Notes: generated from the sequence alone by a model not told the origin. A stretch of 64,000 nt of DNA from Brevibacterium atlanticum (GCF_011617245.1 NZ_CP050152.1:2284503-2348502); one strand, 5' to 3'; positions 52,206 through 62,364 are shown, counted from the stretch's first letter. Translations and numbers: made by a program.

Positions 52206-53558
52206 ATGTCGACCCCGACACCGAAGCCGACCCCCCGCCCGTCGTCTCTGCCCCGCCCGCAGGCGGCCCAGGTGGTCAATGCCAGCCATATCGACCACGA
52301 TGCCGAGGTGGCGCGCGCGGTGACGCACGGTCGTGCCGATGCAGACGGCAGCGTGTTCGTCACGACGACCGAGGGTGAGCGTGCTGTCGGACAGTACCCG
52401 GATGCCACTCCCGAAGAGGCGCTCGAGTACTTTGCGAAGAAGTACGTCGAGCTCGTCGAGAGCGCGGCTCTGCTGCGCAATCGGCTCTCGGCCGGTGCCC
52501 CGGGACGCGAGATCGTGGCCGCGGCCACGACGCTCAAGGAGTCGCTGCCGGAGGCAAATGTCGTCGGCGACCTCAAGGGTCTGAGCGCGACGCTGGACAC
52601 TCTCATCTCGGATGCCGAATCCACCGAGTCCCGCCAGGCCGCGCAGGCTCAGGCGGCGAAGCTCGCCGCCGCAGAGAAGCGGGAAGAACTCGTCACCGAG
52701 GCGGAGTCCTTGGCCAAGCAGGACCCGTCGAAGATCCAGTGGAAGCAGTCGGGTGCGCGTCTGCGTGAGCTCTTCGCCCAGTGGAAGGACATGCAGCGCA
52801 CCGGACCGCGTCTGCCGCGTTCGGTCGATCAGGAGCTGTGGGGCCGGTTCTCCCAGGCCCGGAACACCTTCGAGCACAAGCGCAAGGAGTTCTTCGCTGA
52901 GCTCGACAAGGTCAATGCCGAGGGCAAGCGGATCAAGGAGAAGATCGTCGCCGAGGCGGAGTCGTTGTCCGCCTCGACCGATTTCCGCACGGTGTCGCAG
53001 AAGTACAAAGACCTCATGACTCAGTGGAAGCGTGCCCCGCGCGCTTCCCGGAAGGACGATGACGCACTGTGGGCGCGGTTCCGTGCGGCACAGGACGTGT
53101 TCTTCTCAGCCAGGGACGCGGAGAACGCCGCGCTCGACGAAGAGTACAAGGGCAACCTCGTCGTCAAGGAGGAGCTGCTGAAGAAGGCGCAGGCGCTGCT
53201 GCCGATCACCGACCCGGTGGCCGCGAAGCGGGACCTGCGCACCATTCAGGACGAATGGGAGGACGCCGGGAAGGTTCCCCGCGCCGACGTCTCGCGGATG
53301 GAGTACGGTCTGCGCGAGGTCGAGCGGGCACTGTCGGAGGCCGAGGAGGCCGCATGGCAGCGCAGCAACCCGGAGACGAAGGCCCGCACCTCCGGTGCGC
53401 TGAGTCAGCTCGACGATTCGATCCTCGAACTCGAGAAGAAGCTTGAGACCGCCCAGGCCTCCGGTGATGAGAAGGCCGTCGCCGATGCCCAGGCGGCCCT
53501 CGATGCCCGTCGCGCATGGAGGGATCAGCTCGCACAGACTGCGGCGGAACTCGACTGA
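52206..53558 (+). CDS. DUF349 coiled-coil protein
   Basis: A 450-aa cytoplasmic protein with repeated DUF349 helical hairpins, each around a W-x-x-[AS]-G or LWxRF core: QWKQSGARLRELFAQWKDM with LWGRFSQARNTF, QWKRAPRASRKDDDALWARFRAAQ, and DEWEDAGKVPRADVSRMEYGLREVE. The N-terminus is Pro/Thr-rich (PTPKPTPRPSS), and the C-terminus is a Glu/Ala-rich coiled coil. Function is unknown; links to stress or nucleic-acid handling have been proposed for the family. The ATG at 52206 follows AAGGTGA. It is the first gene of a short plus-strand pair near rel. Confidence 0.92.
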   Translation: MSTPTPKPTPRPSSLPRPQAAQVVNASHIDHDAEVARAVTHGRADADGSVFVTTTEGERAVGQYPDATPEEALEYFAKKYVELVESAALLRNRLSAGAPGREIVAAATTLKESLPEANVVGDLKGLSATLDTLISDAESTESRQAAQAQAAKLAAAEKREELVTEAESLAKQDPSKIQWKQSGARLRELFAQWKDMQRTGPRLPRSVDQELWGRFSQARNTFEHKRKEFFAELDKVNAEGKRIKEKIVAEAESLSASTDFRTVSQKYKDLMTQWKRAPRASRKDDDALWARFRAAQDVFFSARDAENAALDEEYKGNLVVKEELLKKAQALLPITDPVAAKRDLRTIQDEWEDAGKVPRADVSRMEYGLREVERALSEAEEAAWQRSNPETKARTSGALSQLDDSILELEKKLETAQASGDEKAVADAQAALDARRAWRDQLAQTAAELD

Positions 53559-53588
53559 ATCCACAGCTGGCGGCGTTCGAGTCGGTGG

Positions 53589-53597
53589 TTGTCCACA
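53589..53597 (+). other. DnaA-box-like 9-mer
   Basis: TTGTCCACA equals the high-GC actinobacterial DnaA box consensus. A second TCCACAG occurs about 32 bp upstream within a poorer match. A single box in the intergenic space could titrate DnaA or affect the downstream promoter, but a chance match is likely. Confidence 0.35.
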
Positions 53598-53613
53598 GGC
53601 TCTCAGCGCACCC

Positions 53614-53642
53614 TTGCCAACGCCTCCGTACCCGGCGATAGT
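53614..53642 (+). promoter_or_regulatory. Promoter of the AbiEi-like gene
   Basis: TTGCCA and GATAGT are separated by exactly 17 bp, and the ATG begins six bases after the -10. The transcript would start at or next to the ATG and thus be leaderless. This is the best-formed promoter seen in the window. Confidence 0.6.
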
Positions 53643-53648
53643 CGGTGT

Positions 53649-54179
53649 ATGGAGGCGTTGTTTCATCTGCGTGACTACGGGTACGAGCATCTCACCGAGC
53701 TCACTCTCGACGGTCTGCTCATCCGTCTGACCGAGACCACGTGGGTGCGCAAGGGGGCGATCCTCTCACCGGAGGACCGGATGGAGGCGCTGCATTCGCT
53801 CGTTCCGCCCGGGCTCGTGCTCTCTCATGACAGTGCCTGGTGGGTCCACCGCGGACTGGGACGGGTGCCGACCCCGCTGAGCTTCATCACGCTGCCACGT
53901 CGACGGTGGATCGCCGATGACGGCTTCTCAGTCCATGAGATCGCTCTCGCCGACGACGAGTGGCAGCGCATCGGATCCCTGCCGATCACCAGGGAGGAGA
54001 GGACTCTCTACGATCTGCTCCTCCCCCACTTCCACCATCCCGACGACCAATCCGCCCAGGCGCTGCGCGGAATCGTCGATGAGATCCCTGCGGGTCTGCG
54101 TCGTCGATTCGGGCTCTATCTCTCAGTGGTCTCCCGTAGGCCCTTCGTCGCTCAGATGAGATCGCTGATCGAGGCTTAG
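53649..54179 (+). CDS. AbiEi-like protein without a toxin partner
   Basis: This 176-aa protein resembles the middle and C-terminal part of AbiEi-type type IV antitoxins. It has LVLSHDSAWWVHRGLGRVPTPLSFITLPRR, then VHEIALADDEW and the ITREERTLYDLL motif. The usual N-terminal winged helix is not obvious; about 50 residues precede the VLSH motif. No AbiEii nucleotidyltransferase toxin lies beside it; its neighbours are DUF349 and rel. It may be a single-gene regulator or a domesticated remnant. I chose the ATG at 53649 because of the promoter; an in-frame ATG at 53589 lies upstream of that promoter. Confidence 0.7.
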   Translation: MEALFHLRDYGYEHLTELTLDGLLIRLTETTWVRKGAILSPEDRMEALHSLVPPGLVLSHDSAWWVHRGLGRVPTPLSFITLPRRRWIADDGFSVHEIALADDEWQRIGSLPITREERTLYDLLLPHFHHPDDQSAQALRGIVDEIPAGLRRRFGLYLSVVSRRPFVAQMRSLIEA

Positions 54180-54244
54180 ATGGGCGTTCTGGTCAGAAGA
54201 ATCTCGGCAGCGACCGACCATTGTGCCCACCCAACGGGGCGGGA

Positions 54245-56542
54245 TCAGCCCCCGGAGATGCGGTAGACGTCGAAGACGCCCTCGACCTTGCGGACGGCCG
54301 AGAGCACGGTGTCGAGGTGGCTGGCGTCGCTCATCTCGAAGACGAACTTCGACTGGGCGACGCGGGCGCGTGAAGTGCCGACGGAGGCGGAGAGGATGTT
54401 GACGTGGGTCTCCGTGAGCACCTTCGTGATGTCGGAGAGCAATCCGGACCGGTCGAGGGCCTCGACCTGGATCTGCACGAGGTAGACACCGCTGGTCTTC
54501 TCCCCCCACTCGACCTCGACCATCCGTTCGGGTTCGCGTTCGAGGGACACGACGTTCGGGCAGTCGACGCGGTGGACGGAGACTCCGGAACCGCGGGTGA
54601 CGAAGCCGACGATCTCGTCTCCCGGCACTGGGGTGCAGCAGCGGGCGAGCTTGACGAGCACATCGTCGACGCCCTTGACGCTCACACCCTCCGACGAGGA
54701 GTGGTGACCCGAGGACTGTCCGGTGCGGTTGCGCGGCTCCGGCGGCAGCACGACCTCTTCATCGTCGTCCCCGACCTCTTTCGCGAGCAGGTCGACGACG
54801 TGCTGGGCGGAGGTCACGCCGTTGCCGATGGCCGCATACAGGGCGCTGACATCGGGCAGTCGCAGCTCGGTCGCCACGACCTGGAGGGCTTCCTGACTCA
54901 TCAGAGACGCGGCCGAGATGGAGTGCCGGCGCATCGCCCGGGCCAGCTGTTCGCGGCCGTTCTCGATCGCCTCTTCGCGGCGCTCCTTGGAGAACCACTG
55001 GCGGATCTTGCTGCGTGCGCGGGGGCTCCTGACGAATCCGAGCCAGTCGCGGCTGGGCCCGGCGTTCTCGTCCTTGGAGGTGAAGACCTCGACGGAGTCG
55101 CCGTTCTTCAACTCCGTGTCCAGGGCCACCAGGCGCCCGTTCACGCGGGCACCCATCGTCTTGTGACCGACCTCGGTGTGCACGGCATACGCGAAGTCGA
55201 TGGGGGTAGCACCCGAGGGCAGACTCATCACATCGCCCTTGGGGGTGAAGACGTAGACCTCCTTCGAATTCACCTCGTAGCGCAGATTGTCGAGGAACTC
55301 GTCGGGGTCGCTGACCTCACGCTGCCAGTCGAGCAGCTGCCGCAGCCATGCCGCGTCGTCGACCGCTCCGGCATCGGAGACCTTCACCGAGCGTGCGGTG
55401 TTCGAGGTCACGGCCTTCGACGATTTGTTCAGGTCCTTGTACTTCCAGTGGGCGGCGACGCCGAACTCTGCCCTCCGGTCCATCTCATGGGTCCGGATCT
55501 GGATCTCGACGGGTTTGCCGGCGGGCCCGATCACCGTGGTGTGCAGGCTCTGGTACATGTTGTACTTCGGCATCGCGATGTAATCCTTGAACCGCCCGGG
55601 AACCGGGTTCCACCGCGCGTGGACGATGCCGAGGGTCGCGTAGCATTCCCGCACGGATTCGACGAGCACACGGACGCCGACGAGGTCGTAGATGTCGGCG
55701 AACTCGTGTCCGCGCACGACCATCTTCTGATAGATCGAGTAGTAGTGCTTCGGCCGTCCCGTGATCGCCGCCTCGATGCCGGATTCGCGCAGTTCGCTCT
55801 GCAGCTCGCTCGACACCGTGGCCAGGTACTTCTCGCGTTCGGGAGCACGATCGGCGACGAGCCTGACGACCTCGTCGTAGACCTTGGGATGGAGGACCTG
55901 GAACGAGAGGTCCTCGAGTTCCCATTTGATCGTGTTCATACCCAGCCGGTGAGCCAGCGGAGCGTAGATGTCGAGGGTCTCTCTGGCCTTCTTCGTACTC
56001 GAGGAAGCAGGCACGAACCGCCAGGTGCGGGCATTGTGGAGACGGTCGGCGAGCTTGATGACGAGGACGCGGATGTCCTTGGCCATCGCGACGATCATCT
56101 TGCGCACCGTCTCCGACTGCGCGGCCTGCCCATAGGTGAGCTTGTCGAGCTTCGTCACTCCGTCGACCATCGCCGCGACCTCGGAGCCGAACTCCTCGGT
56201 CAGTGCGTCAAGAGAATAGGACGTGTCCTCGACGGTGTCGTGGAGCAGGGCCGCGGCCAGAGTGACCGGGAGCATGCCGATCTCGGCGAGGATCGTCGCC
56301 ACCGCGATCGGGTGGGTGATATAGGCGTCCCCGGACTTCCGGGTCTGCCCGCGGTGGGCCTCCTCGGCGACTTTGTAGGCACGCACGACGAGGTCGATGT
56401 CGGCCTTCGGATGGTTCGACTGCAGGGCTCGGATCATCGGCCCGAGGACACGTGGGTAGCCAGGGTTGTTCTGCGCCCTGGCCGCCCACCAGGCCAGTCG
56501 GGAGATGCCTCGCGGACGGCGCGAATCGGCTGAAGAAGCCAT
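54245..56542 (-). CDS. rel: Bifunctional (p)ppGpp synthetase/hydrolase Rel
   Basis: Rel makes and degrades the stringent-response alarmone. The 765-aa protein has the HD hydrolase domain (about 45-200; [12 protein letters not shown] with His101-Asp102), the synthetase (about 240-390; [15 protein letters not shown] and [20 protein letters not shown]). The RFKD motif is that of bifunctional Rel enzymes. TGS ([25 protein letters not shown]), a conserved-cysteine domain ([21 protein letters not shown]) and a C-terminal ACT domain follow. The ATG at 56542 follows GAGGAG, 19 bp after secF, as in many actinobacteria. Confidence 0.97.
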   Translation of the reverse strand: MASSADSRRPRGISRLAWWAARAQNNPGYPRVLGPMIRALQSNHPKADIDLVVRAYKVAEEAHRGQTRKSGDAYITHPIAVATILAEIGMLPVTLAAALLHDTVEDTSYSLDALTEEFGSEVAAMVDGVTKLDKLTYGQAAQSETVRKMIVAMAKDIRVLVIKLADRLHNARTWRFVPASSSTKKARETLDIYAPLAHRLGMNTIKWELEDLSFQVLHPKVYDEVVRLVADRAPEREKYLATVSSELQSELRESGIEAAITGRPKHYYSIYQKMVVRGHEFADIYDLVGVRVLVESVRECYATLGIVHARWNPVPGRFKDYIAMPKYNMYQSLHTTVIGPAGKPVEIQIRTHEMDRRAEFGVAAHWKYKDLNKSSKAVTSNTARSVKVSDAGAVDDAAWLRQLLDWQREVSDPDEFLDNLRYEVNSKEVYVFTPKGDVMSLPSGATPIDFAYAVHTEVGHKTMGARVNGRLVALDTELKNGDSVEVFTSKDENAGPSRDWLGFVRSPRARSKIRQWFSKERREEAIENGREQLARAMRRHSISAASLMSQEALQVVATELRLPDVSALYAAIGNGVTSAQHVVDLLAKEVGDDDEEVVLPPEPRNRTGQSSGHHSSSEGVSVKGVDDVLVKLARCCTPVPGDEIVGFVTRGSGVSVHRVDCPNVVSLEREPERMVEVEWGEKTSGVYLVQIQVEALDRSGLLSDITKVLTETHVNILSASVGTSRARVAQSKFVFEMSDASHLDTVLSAVRKVEGVFDVYRISGG

Positions 56543-56561
56543 CACATCTCCTCTCTGCGGG

Positions 56562-57578
56562 TCAGACTTCGGCGTGAATCACCGGTGGGACGTCTGCTTC
56601 CCCGTTCCTCAAGCGTAGTTCACGCACGGCCTCTTCCTGCTCCTTGACGGCCGGTTCGTTGGCACGGAGCAGAGCGTAGAGCGGGCTGGCGACGAACAGG
56701 GTCGACGACGCTGCCACAATCATACCGATGAACAGGGACAACGAGATGTCGATGAGCGTTCCCGCATTGAGCGCCAGCGCACCGATGAAGAGGATCGACG
56801 CCACAGGCAGCACGGACACCACGGTCGTGTTGATCGAGCGCACGGTCGTCTGATTGACGCCGAGGTTGACGAGTTCGGAGAACTTGAGATTGCGTTTGTC
56901 CTTGAACCGGGCCGTGTTCTCGCGGATCTTGTCGAAGACGACGACCGTGTCATAGAGCGAGAAGCTCAAGACGGTGAGGAAGCCGATGATCGCTTCGGGT
57001 GTGACCTCGATGCCGGTGGCCGAGTAGATGCCCATGGTCACGATCATGACGACGACGAGTCCGATGATCGCAGCCAGCGACATCTTCCACGTGCGGAAGT
57101 ACAGCGCCATGACGATCATCGCGATCGCCACGAAGATCACGAGCGCGCGGACCATCTTCTCGGTGACGTCCTGGCCCCATTCGGGGCCGACGAAAGTCGA
57201 GGTGACGTCTGCAGTCTCGACGTCATAGCCGTCGACGAGGGCCTCGCGGACCTGCTGCATCTGGTCGTCCGAGAGCTGGTTCGTCTCGATCTGCACCGCG
57301 GTGTCCCCGGTCGGCGTCAGCCTCGGTTCGGAACCCGAGACGGCATCGTTGACGATGTCCTCTCCCTTGGGCGCCGAGGTGTCGCTGACGTGGTCGATCT
57401 GGAACTGCGAACCGCCCTTGAAGGCGATGCCGAAGTTGAATCCGGCGATGAGGGGCACGAGCAGGGACAGGATCGCGAGGACCCCGGCGATGCTCAGCCA
57501 CAGCTTCGCCTTGCCGACGAAGGGGATCGAGGTCTCACCGTTGTGGAGGCGGTTGCCCCAGGCAAAGAACCGTTTCAC
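56562..57578 (-). CDS. secF: Protein translocase subunit SecF
   Basis: SecF with SecD uses the proton gradient to pull proteins through SecYEG. The 338-aa protein has six transmembrane helices, a short extracellular P1 domain ([11 protein letters not shown]), the [35 protein letters not shown] signature around helix 4-5 with its conserved Asp, and [19 protein letters not shown]. Its start overlaps secD by 4 bp, so the two subunits are co-translated. Confidence 0.96.
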   Translation of the reverse strand: MKRFFAWGNRLHNGETSIPFVGKAKLWLSIAGVLAILSLLVPLIAGFNFGIAFKGGSQFQIDHVSDTSAPKGEDIVNDAVSGSEPRLTPTGDTAVQIETNQLSDDQMQQVREALVDGYDVETADVTSTFVGPEWGQDVTEKMVRALVIFVAIAMIVMALYFRTWKMSLAAIIGLVVVMIVTMGIYSATGIEVTPEAIIGFLTVLSFSLYDTVVVFDKIRENTARFKDKRNLKFSELVNLGVNQTTVRSINTTVVSVLPVASILFIGALALNAGTLIDISLSLFIGMIVAASSTLFVASPLYALLRANEPAVKEQEEAVRELRLRNGEADVPPVIHAEV

Positions 57579-59860
57579 TTGTCTGCCTCCTTGCCCTCTT
57601 CGGCCGCCTTCTTCTCGGCGGCGCGTCGGGCCGCCTTCCGTTCGGCGATCGATCCGCCGTTGAGCCGGGACTGCGCAGCCGTCTCATTCGCCGAGGCGGT
57701 CGGGCCGTCGGACTCGGATGTGTCCTCGGTCGAGGACTCGGCAGCCGAATCGTCCTCGGACTCCTCGGCCTGCTTCCCACGCTTGCGTTCGGCAATCGTC
57801 GTCCCCGCGGCAGCCGCCCCGGCGGTCGACCCACGCTTCTTCGTCTTCTTCGCCGGTTTCGCATCCGCAGTCGTACTCGTCTCGGCCGATGTGTCGTCGG
57901 CGGTGAGTCCGGCCTTGCGCAGGCGCGCCTTCTCCCGTCGCCTGGCCTCCGGGGACTTGTCACTGTCGTCGATGGACAGTCCGAGTGCCCCGCGATAGGC
58001 GGCAGGTTTGACGCCGAGGAGCCTGGGATCCATACCCGAGAGGGGATGCCCCTCGCCGAAGAACTTCGTCCGGGCGAGGACCTCGAGCATCGGGTGCGTG
58101 AAGAGGAAGACGACGATGACGTCGACGACCACGGCCAGGCCGAAGGTGAACGCGAATCCGCGCACCGAGCCGACGGCCAGGATGTAGAGGATGATCGCGG
58201 CAAGCATGTTCACGCCCTTCGAGGCGTAGATGGTGCGCTTGGCCCGATCCCAACCGACTTCGACCGCCGAGAGCAGATTGCGGCCGCTGCGCAGTTCGTC
58301 TCTGACGCGTTCGAAGTAGACGATGAACGAGTCCGCGGCCATGCCGATGCCGATGATGATACCGGCGAGGCCGGCCAACGAGAGCCGGTAGCCGTATCTC
58401 CACGACGACAGGAGCAGCAGCAGATAGGTCAGCACGCCGACGACCACGAGGCTCGATACCGTGACGAGGCCGAGCACCCGGTACTGCAGCAGCGAGTAGA
58501 TGACGACGAGGATGAGGCCCGCAAGACCGGTGAAGATGCCGATCTGCAGGTAGTTCGAGCCCAGAGTCGGTGAGATCTGCTCTTCGCTCTGGACCTGGAA
58601 GCTCAGCGGCAGAGAACCGTTCTTGAGCTGATCGGCCAGGGTCTGCGCCGAGTCCAGGGTGAAGTTTCCTGAGATCTCCGCGTTGCCGTCGGTGATCGTG
58701 GCGTTCGACGTCGGTGCGGAGAGAACAAGACCGTCGAGTTCGATGGCGAACTGGTTGTACGGCTGCTGCTTTCCGGTGATGTCCGCGGTGATCTGCTTGA
58801 AGATCTCTCGACCAGTGGAGTCGAAGGACAGGTTGACCGCGGGCTGGTTGGTCTGGACGCCATTGGCTCCCGCGGCGTAGCCGGCGCTGGCGTCGGCGAG
58901 GTGGTCGCCGGAGAGTTCGACGGGACCGAGGATGTACTTCGCCTGGCCGTCTTCGGAACATGCGACAACCGGCTCGTCGGCCGGCTGCTGCTGGCCGCCG
59001 GTGCGGTTCTTCTTGTTCGTGCAGTCGAGCTCGCTGTACTTCTTGATGATCGACTCGGTCTGCCATTCGCTGGCGTCCTTCTCCGGGTCGAACAGTGGCC
59101 GAGGGGTCGAGTCGGTGACCTTCGTGTCGTCGCTCGATCCGCTGCCCTCGGTCTTCTCCGAAGCGGGTTCGCTCGCCGATCCCGAGGACTCCTCGCCCGT
59201 CGATGACTTCTTGTCCGCATCCTTCGCCGAGGTGGTTCCGCCCGGCTTGGCGACCTCGCCGCCGCCGGACGGAGCCTGGTCCTGTCCCTGCGCGTCGCCC
59301 TCAGAGTCCTGCGCGTCGCCCTGCGACCCGGAGTCGCCACCGGTGAGGTCTTCGATGCGCTTGCGCTCTTCGTCGCTCAGTCCGTCATCGGAACCTGAGG
59401 AATCGCCTGAGTCGCTGCTCTCGCCGCTCTTCTCCTGCTCCTTCTGGATCTGCTCCTGGGAACGCGGGTCTCCGACGAGTGCGACCCGTCGGAAGACGAG
59501 CTGTGCCGACGAACGCACGAGGTTGCGGGTCTCCTCATCGGGGTTGCCCGGGAGGTTGACGACGATGTTGCGATCACCCTGCGTCGTGATCTCCGCTTCC
59601 GAGACACCGGTGGAGTCGACGCGCTGGCGAATGATCGCCACGGCCTGGTCGAGCTGCTCCTTGCTGATGTCCGTATCCTTCGACACCTGCGGTTCGAGGA
59701 TGATCGATGTTCCGCCTTCGAGGTCGAGGGCGAGTTTGGGACTCGCCGTGGCATTCGACCAGATGACGCCCGCAGCGATGACGCCGGCGAGGACGAGGGT
59801 GACGATCACCAGCCACAGGAAGCGCAGACCAGGGCGTGGCTTTTCTTCGATATCGGACAC
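57575..59860 (-). CDS. secD: Protein translocase subunit SecD with long insert and tail
   Basis: SecD works with SecF in late translocation. The 761-aa protein is longer than the usual ~550-620 because of two additions: an acidic Ser/Gly/Asp-rich insert in the outer P1 domain (about 131-255), and a ~130-residue charged C-terminal tail (from about 631) that repeats IAERK twice. The core has LALDLEGGTSIILEP, VDSTGVSEAEITTQGDRNIVVNLPG, and GIIIGIGMAADSFIVYFERVRDELRSG with the conserved Asp. It overlaps secF by 4 bp and follows yajC by 38 bp. Confidence 0.95.
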   Translation of the reverse strand: MSDIEEKPRPGLRFLWLVIVTLVLAGVIAAGVIWSNATASPKLALDLEGGTSIILEPQVSKDTDISKEQLDQAVAIIRQRVDSTGVSEAEITTQGDRNIVVNLPGNPDEETRNLVRSSAQLVFRRVALVGDPRSQEQIQKEQEKSGESSDSGDSSGSDDGLSDEERKRIEDLTGGDSGSQGDAQDSEGDAQGQDQAPSGGGEVAKPGGTTSAKDADKKSSTGEESSGSASEPASEKTEGSGSSDDTKVTDSTPRPLFDPEKDASEWQTESIIKKYSELDCTNKKNRTGGQQQPADEPVVACSEDGQAKYILGPVELSGDHLADASAGYAAGANGVQTNQPAVNLSFDSTGREIFKQITADITGKQQPYNQFAIELDGLVLSAPTSNATITDGNAEISGNFTLDSAQTLADQLKNGSLPLSFQVQSEEQISPTLGSNYLQIGIFTGLAGLILVVIYSLLQYRVLGLVTVSSLVVVGVLTYLLLLLSSWRYGYRLSLAGLAGIIIGIGMAADSFIVYFERVRDELRSGRNLLSAVEVGWDRAKRTIYASKGVNMLAAIILYILAVGSVRGFAFTFGLAVVVDVIVVFLFTHPMLEVLARTKFFGEGHPLSGMDPRLLGVKPAAYRGALGLSIDDSDKSPEARRREKARLRKAGLTADDTSAETSTTADAKPAKKTKKRGSTAGAAAAGTTIAERKRGKQAEESEDDSAAESSTEDTSESDGPTASANETAAQSRLNGGSIAERKAARRAAEKKAAEEGKEADK

Positions 59861-59898
59861 GTTTCAGCTTTCGATCGGGAGCAGAGTGCGCGGTCGGA

Positions 59899-60513
59899 TC
59901 AGTTCTTCTTGTCGGTGTCCGACTCGGTCGAATCGGCCTCGTCGACGTCCGAATCGATCTCGGCGGCGTCATCGGCTCCGTCGGCCTCGGCAACGGACTC
60001 GTCGACGACAGTGGAGTCAGCATCGACAGCGGAGTCGACATCGGTCGGCTCGACTGCCGAGTCGGCCGATTCGGCGACGTCTGTGCTCTCGGAATCGGCG
60101 TCGGAGTCCTTTTCGGCACGCTTGCGAGCGTTCATGGCGTCGAGTTCGGCGTCGGTGATCGCCGGCTTCTCGCCATCGGTCTCCGCTGCGGACGTCTCGG
60201 CAGCAGAGGTATCGGCGGCAGGGGCGTCGGCAACGGGTGCATCGACGGCAGTCGCTGCCTCGGGGTTGTCGATCTGGCCGATCGCCTGACGGTGGACGCG
60301 CAGAACCGTGCCGGGACCCGATTCGATGGTCACCTGGTTGTTCTCCTCATCGATCGAGAGGACCGTACCGAAGACACCGAAGGTCGTCATCACGGTCGCG
60401 CCGGGCACGAGGCCCGATTTGATCTGCTCCGCACGCGCTTTCTGCTTACGCCGAGAATTGAACAGGAAAAAGATCAGCAGCGCGGCAAGCGCAAGAGGGA
60501 TCAGCAAATCCAC
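59899..60513 (-). CDS. yajC: YajC subunit of the Sec holotranslocase, long acidic tail
   Basis: YajC is a small single-pass membrane partner of SecDF. The 204-aa protein has the transmembrane helix (about 3-18; PLALAALLIFFLF), a basic stop (RRKQKAR) and the conserved core GLVPGATVMTTFGVFGTVLSIDEEN. An unusual ~115-residue acidic Ala/Ser/Asp/Glu tail follows (about 90-204), which makes it twice the usual length. The start is a GTG at 60513 after GAAAGG. The yajC-secD-secF order is standard. Confidence 0.94.
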   Translation of the reverse strand: MDLLIPLALAALLIFFLFNSRRKQKARAEQIKSGLVPGATVMTTFGVFGTVLSIDEENNQVTIESGPGTVLRVHRQAIGQIDNPEAATAVDAPVADAPAADTSAAETSAAETDGEKPAITDAELDAMNARKRAEKDSDADSESTDVAESADSAVEPTDVDSAVDADSTVVDESVAEADGADDAAEIDSDVDEADSTESDTDKKN

Positions 60514-60594
60514 AGATATCAGCCTTTCATAGGAATGAACCAGTGATCCAGCTTAGTGCGTCCTCACTGCCCATGGCGAACTCAATTGCCGGGT

Positions 60595-61689
60595 TCAGTA
60601 CTCATAGTTTGCTGGGATCTGCATTTCCAGGTGCTTCCAGGCGGCCGTAGTTGCCACTCGCCCCCGTGGAGTGCGACTGATGAGCCCCTCCCGCACGAGG
60701 TAGGGCTCGGACACGGTTTCGACGGTATCGGCCTCTTCCCCGACGGAGACCGCGAGAGTTCCCAGGCCCACCGGTCCCCCGCCGAAGCGTTTGCACAGCA
60801 CATGCAGGACCGAGCGGTCGAGGCGGTCGAGGCCGAGCGCGTCGACTTCGTAGACCTCCAACGCGTTGACGGCGGCGTCGAGGTCGATGACGCCGCTGCC
60901 GCGCACCTGGGCCCAGTCGCGGACTCGGCGGAGCAGCCGGTTGGCGATGCGCGGGGTGCCGCGGGAGCGGGTGGAGATCTCTTTGAGCCCGGCAGGTTCG
61001 GCATCGATGCCGAGCATGCGTGCCGAACGGTGGAGCACGGTGAGCAGATCGGCGCTCGAGTAGAAGTCGAGCAGCGCGGTGAAGCCGAAGCGATCGCGCA
61101 GCGGTGCCGGCAGCAGACCGGAGCGGGTGGTGGCCCCGACGAGGGTGAACTGCGGCAGGTCGAGCGGGATCGCGGTGGCGCCGGGACCCTTGCCGACGAT
61201 GACGTCGACGCGGAAGTCCTCCATCGCCACGTAGAGCATCTCCTCGGCAGCTCGGGCCATCCGGTGGATCTCGTCGATGAAGAGGACTTCGCCCTCCTCG
61301 AGGGAGGAGAGGATCGCCGCGAGGTCGCCGGCGTGCTGCACGGCGGGGCCGGAGGTCACGCGCAGGCTCGAGTTCATCTCGTGGGCGATGATCATCGCCA
61401 GGGTGGTCTTGCCGAGCCCGGGAGGCCCGGAGAGCAGAACGTGGTCGGGTGCCTTCTGCCTGGCCTTCGCAGCATCGAGGACGAGGGAGAGCTGCTCGCG
61501 CACCTGCGGCTGGCCGATGAAGTCGGCCAGGCCCTTCGGACGCAGCGCCGCCTCGGCGTCACGTTCGGCGGTTTCGGCACGACCGGAGACGAGTCGGTCG
61601 CGTTCGGCGCCGGTCATCGCCTGATCACCGAAGTCCATCTCATAGGACTCGGCGTCGAACTCACCTGCGTGCTCGGGTCCGGAGGTCAT
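60595..61689 (-). CDS. ruvB: Holliday junction branch migration ATPase RuvB
   Basis: RuvB is the AAA+ motor that moves Holliday junctions with RuvA. The 364-aa protein shows Walker [19 protein letters not shown], Walker [14 protein letters not shown], sensor 1 [22 protein letters not shown] with the arginine finger region, and the C-terminal winged helix ([30 protein letters not shown]). It has a 30-residue acidic N-terminal extension. The start overlaps ruvA by 4 bp. Confidence 0.97.
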   Translation of the reverse strand: MTSGPEHAGEFDAESYEMDFGDQAMTGAERDRLVSGRAETAERDAEAALRPKGLADFIGQPQVREQLSLVLDAAKARQKAPDHVLLSGPPGLGKTTLAMIIAHEMNSSLRVTSGPAVQHAGDLAAILSSLEEGEVLFIDEIHRMARAAEEMLYVAMEDFRVDVIVGKGPGATAIPLDLPQFTLVGATTRSGLLPAPLRDRFGFTALLDFYSSADLLTVLHRSARMLGIDAEPAGLKEISTRSRGTPRIANRLLRRVRDWAQVRGSGVIDLDAAVNALEVYEVDALGLDRLDRSVLHVLCKRFGGGPVGLGTLAVSVGEEADTVETVSEPYLVREGLISRTPRGRVATTAAWKHLEMQIPANYEY

Positions 61690-62282
61690 CTGCGAGCTCC
61701 CAGGACCTTGAGCGCGGCCTTGAGGATGACGGACGTGCCGGCCTCAGCTCCGGTCTCCTTGACGACCTCGGCCACGACCTCCTCGGCTTGGGCTTCCTTC
61801 CAGCCGAGTCCGACGAGGGCATCGACGACCTGCTGGTTCCCGCCGCCGAAGGACAGAGTCGGTCCGGGTGTGGAGGCGGAGAGCTTCGGCAGCTTGTTCT
61901 CGAGTTCGAGGATGATCCGCGAGGCGCCCTTCTTTCCGATTCCCGGCACCTTGGTCAGGGCGTTCGCATCCTGCGAGGCGATCGCCGCGGAGAGCTCGTC
62001 GGGTCCCATCACCGACAGGATGGCCATCGCCAGTCGGGGGCCGATTCCGGAGATGGACAGGAGGACTTCGAAGGTGTGGTTCTCGTCCTCGGTGGCGAAC
62101 CCGTAGAGGGTCAGCGAGTCCTCACGGACCACGAGGCTGGTGACGAGTTCGATCTCCGCTCCGTGGCGGGTGTGCGTGAGGGTGTCCGGGGTGACGTGGA
62201 CCTTGCGGCCGACGCCGTATGTGAGGACGACGAGGTGGTCAGCTGCGATCCGATGCGCCGTACCGCTGAGGAAACTGATCAC
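61686..62282 (-). CDS. ruvA: Holliday junction DNA-binding protein RuvA
   Basis: RuvA binds the four-way junction and tethers RuvB. The 198-aa protein has the OB-fold domain I ([20 protein letters not shown]), two helix-hairpin-helix motifs in domain II ([20 protein letters not shown] and [19 protein letters not shown]) and domain III that contacts RuvB ([19 protein letters not shown]). I chose the GTG at 62282 after AAAGG; the frame opens further upstream without similarity. Two SOS-box-like sites lie at and just above the start. Confidence 0.96.
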   Translation of the reverse strand: MISFLSGTAHRIAADHLVVLTYGVGRKVHVTPDTLTHTRHGAEIELVTSLVVREDSLTLYGFATEDENHTFEVLLSISGIGPRLAMAILSVMGPDELSAAIASQDANALTKVPGIGKKGASRIILELENKLPKLSASTPGPTLSFGGGNQQVVDALVGLGWKEAQAEEVVAEVVKETGAEAGTSVILKAALKVLGARR

Positions 62283-62314
62283 GAACTGCCTTTCGAGTGG
62301 GAACACGTGTACGA
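62281..62314. promoter_or_regulatory. Two SOS (LexA) box-like sites before ruvA
   Basis: ACGAAC-TGCC-TTTCGA (62281-62296) and GGGAAC-ACGT-GTACGA (62299-62314) each differ by one base in the core GAAC-N4-GTTC of the actinobacterial LexA box. Their centres are 18 bp apart, and they cover the ruvA ribosome-binding site and upstream region. SOS control of ruv genes is well known; two weak sites side by side is unusual. Confidence 0.4.
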
Positions 62315-62364
62315 ATACACCCTAGCAGGAGCACCATGTCCCGCCGGGTGCGGCACGCCCGCGG

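Noticed and set aside
52118..52877. Minus-strand open frames overlapping the DUF349 gene
   Set aside because: The DUF349 repeats and start site on the plus strand are clear, and the minus frames are Ser/Arg-rich shadows.
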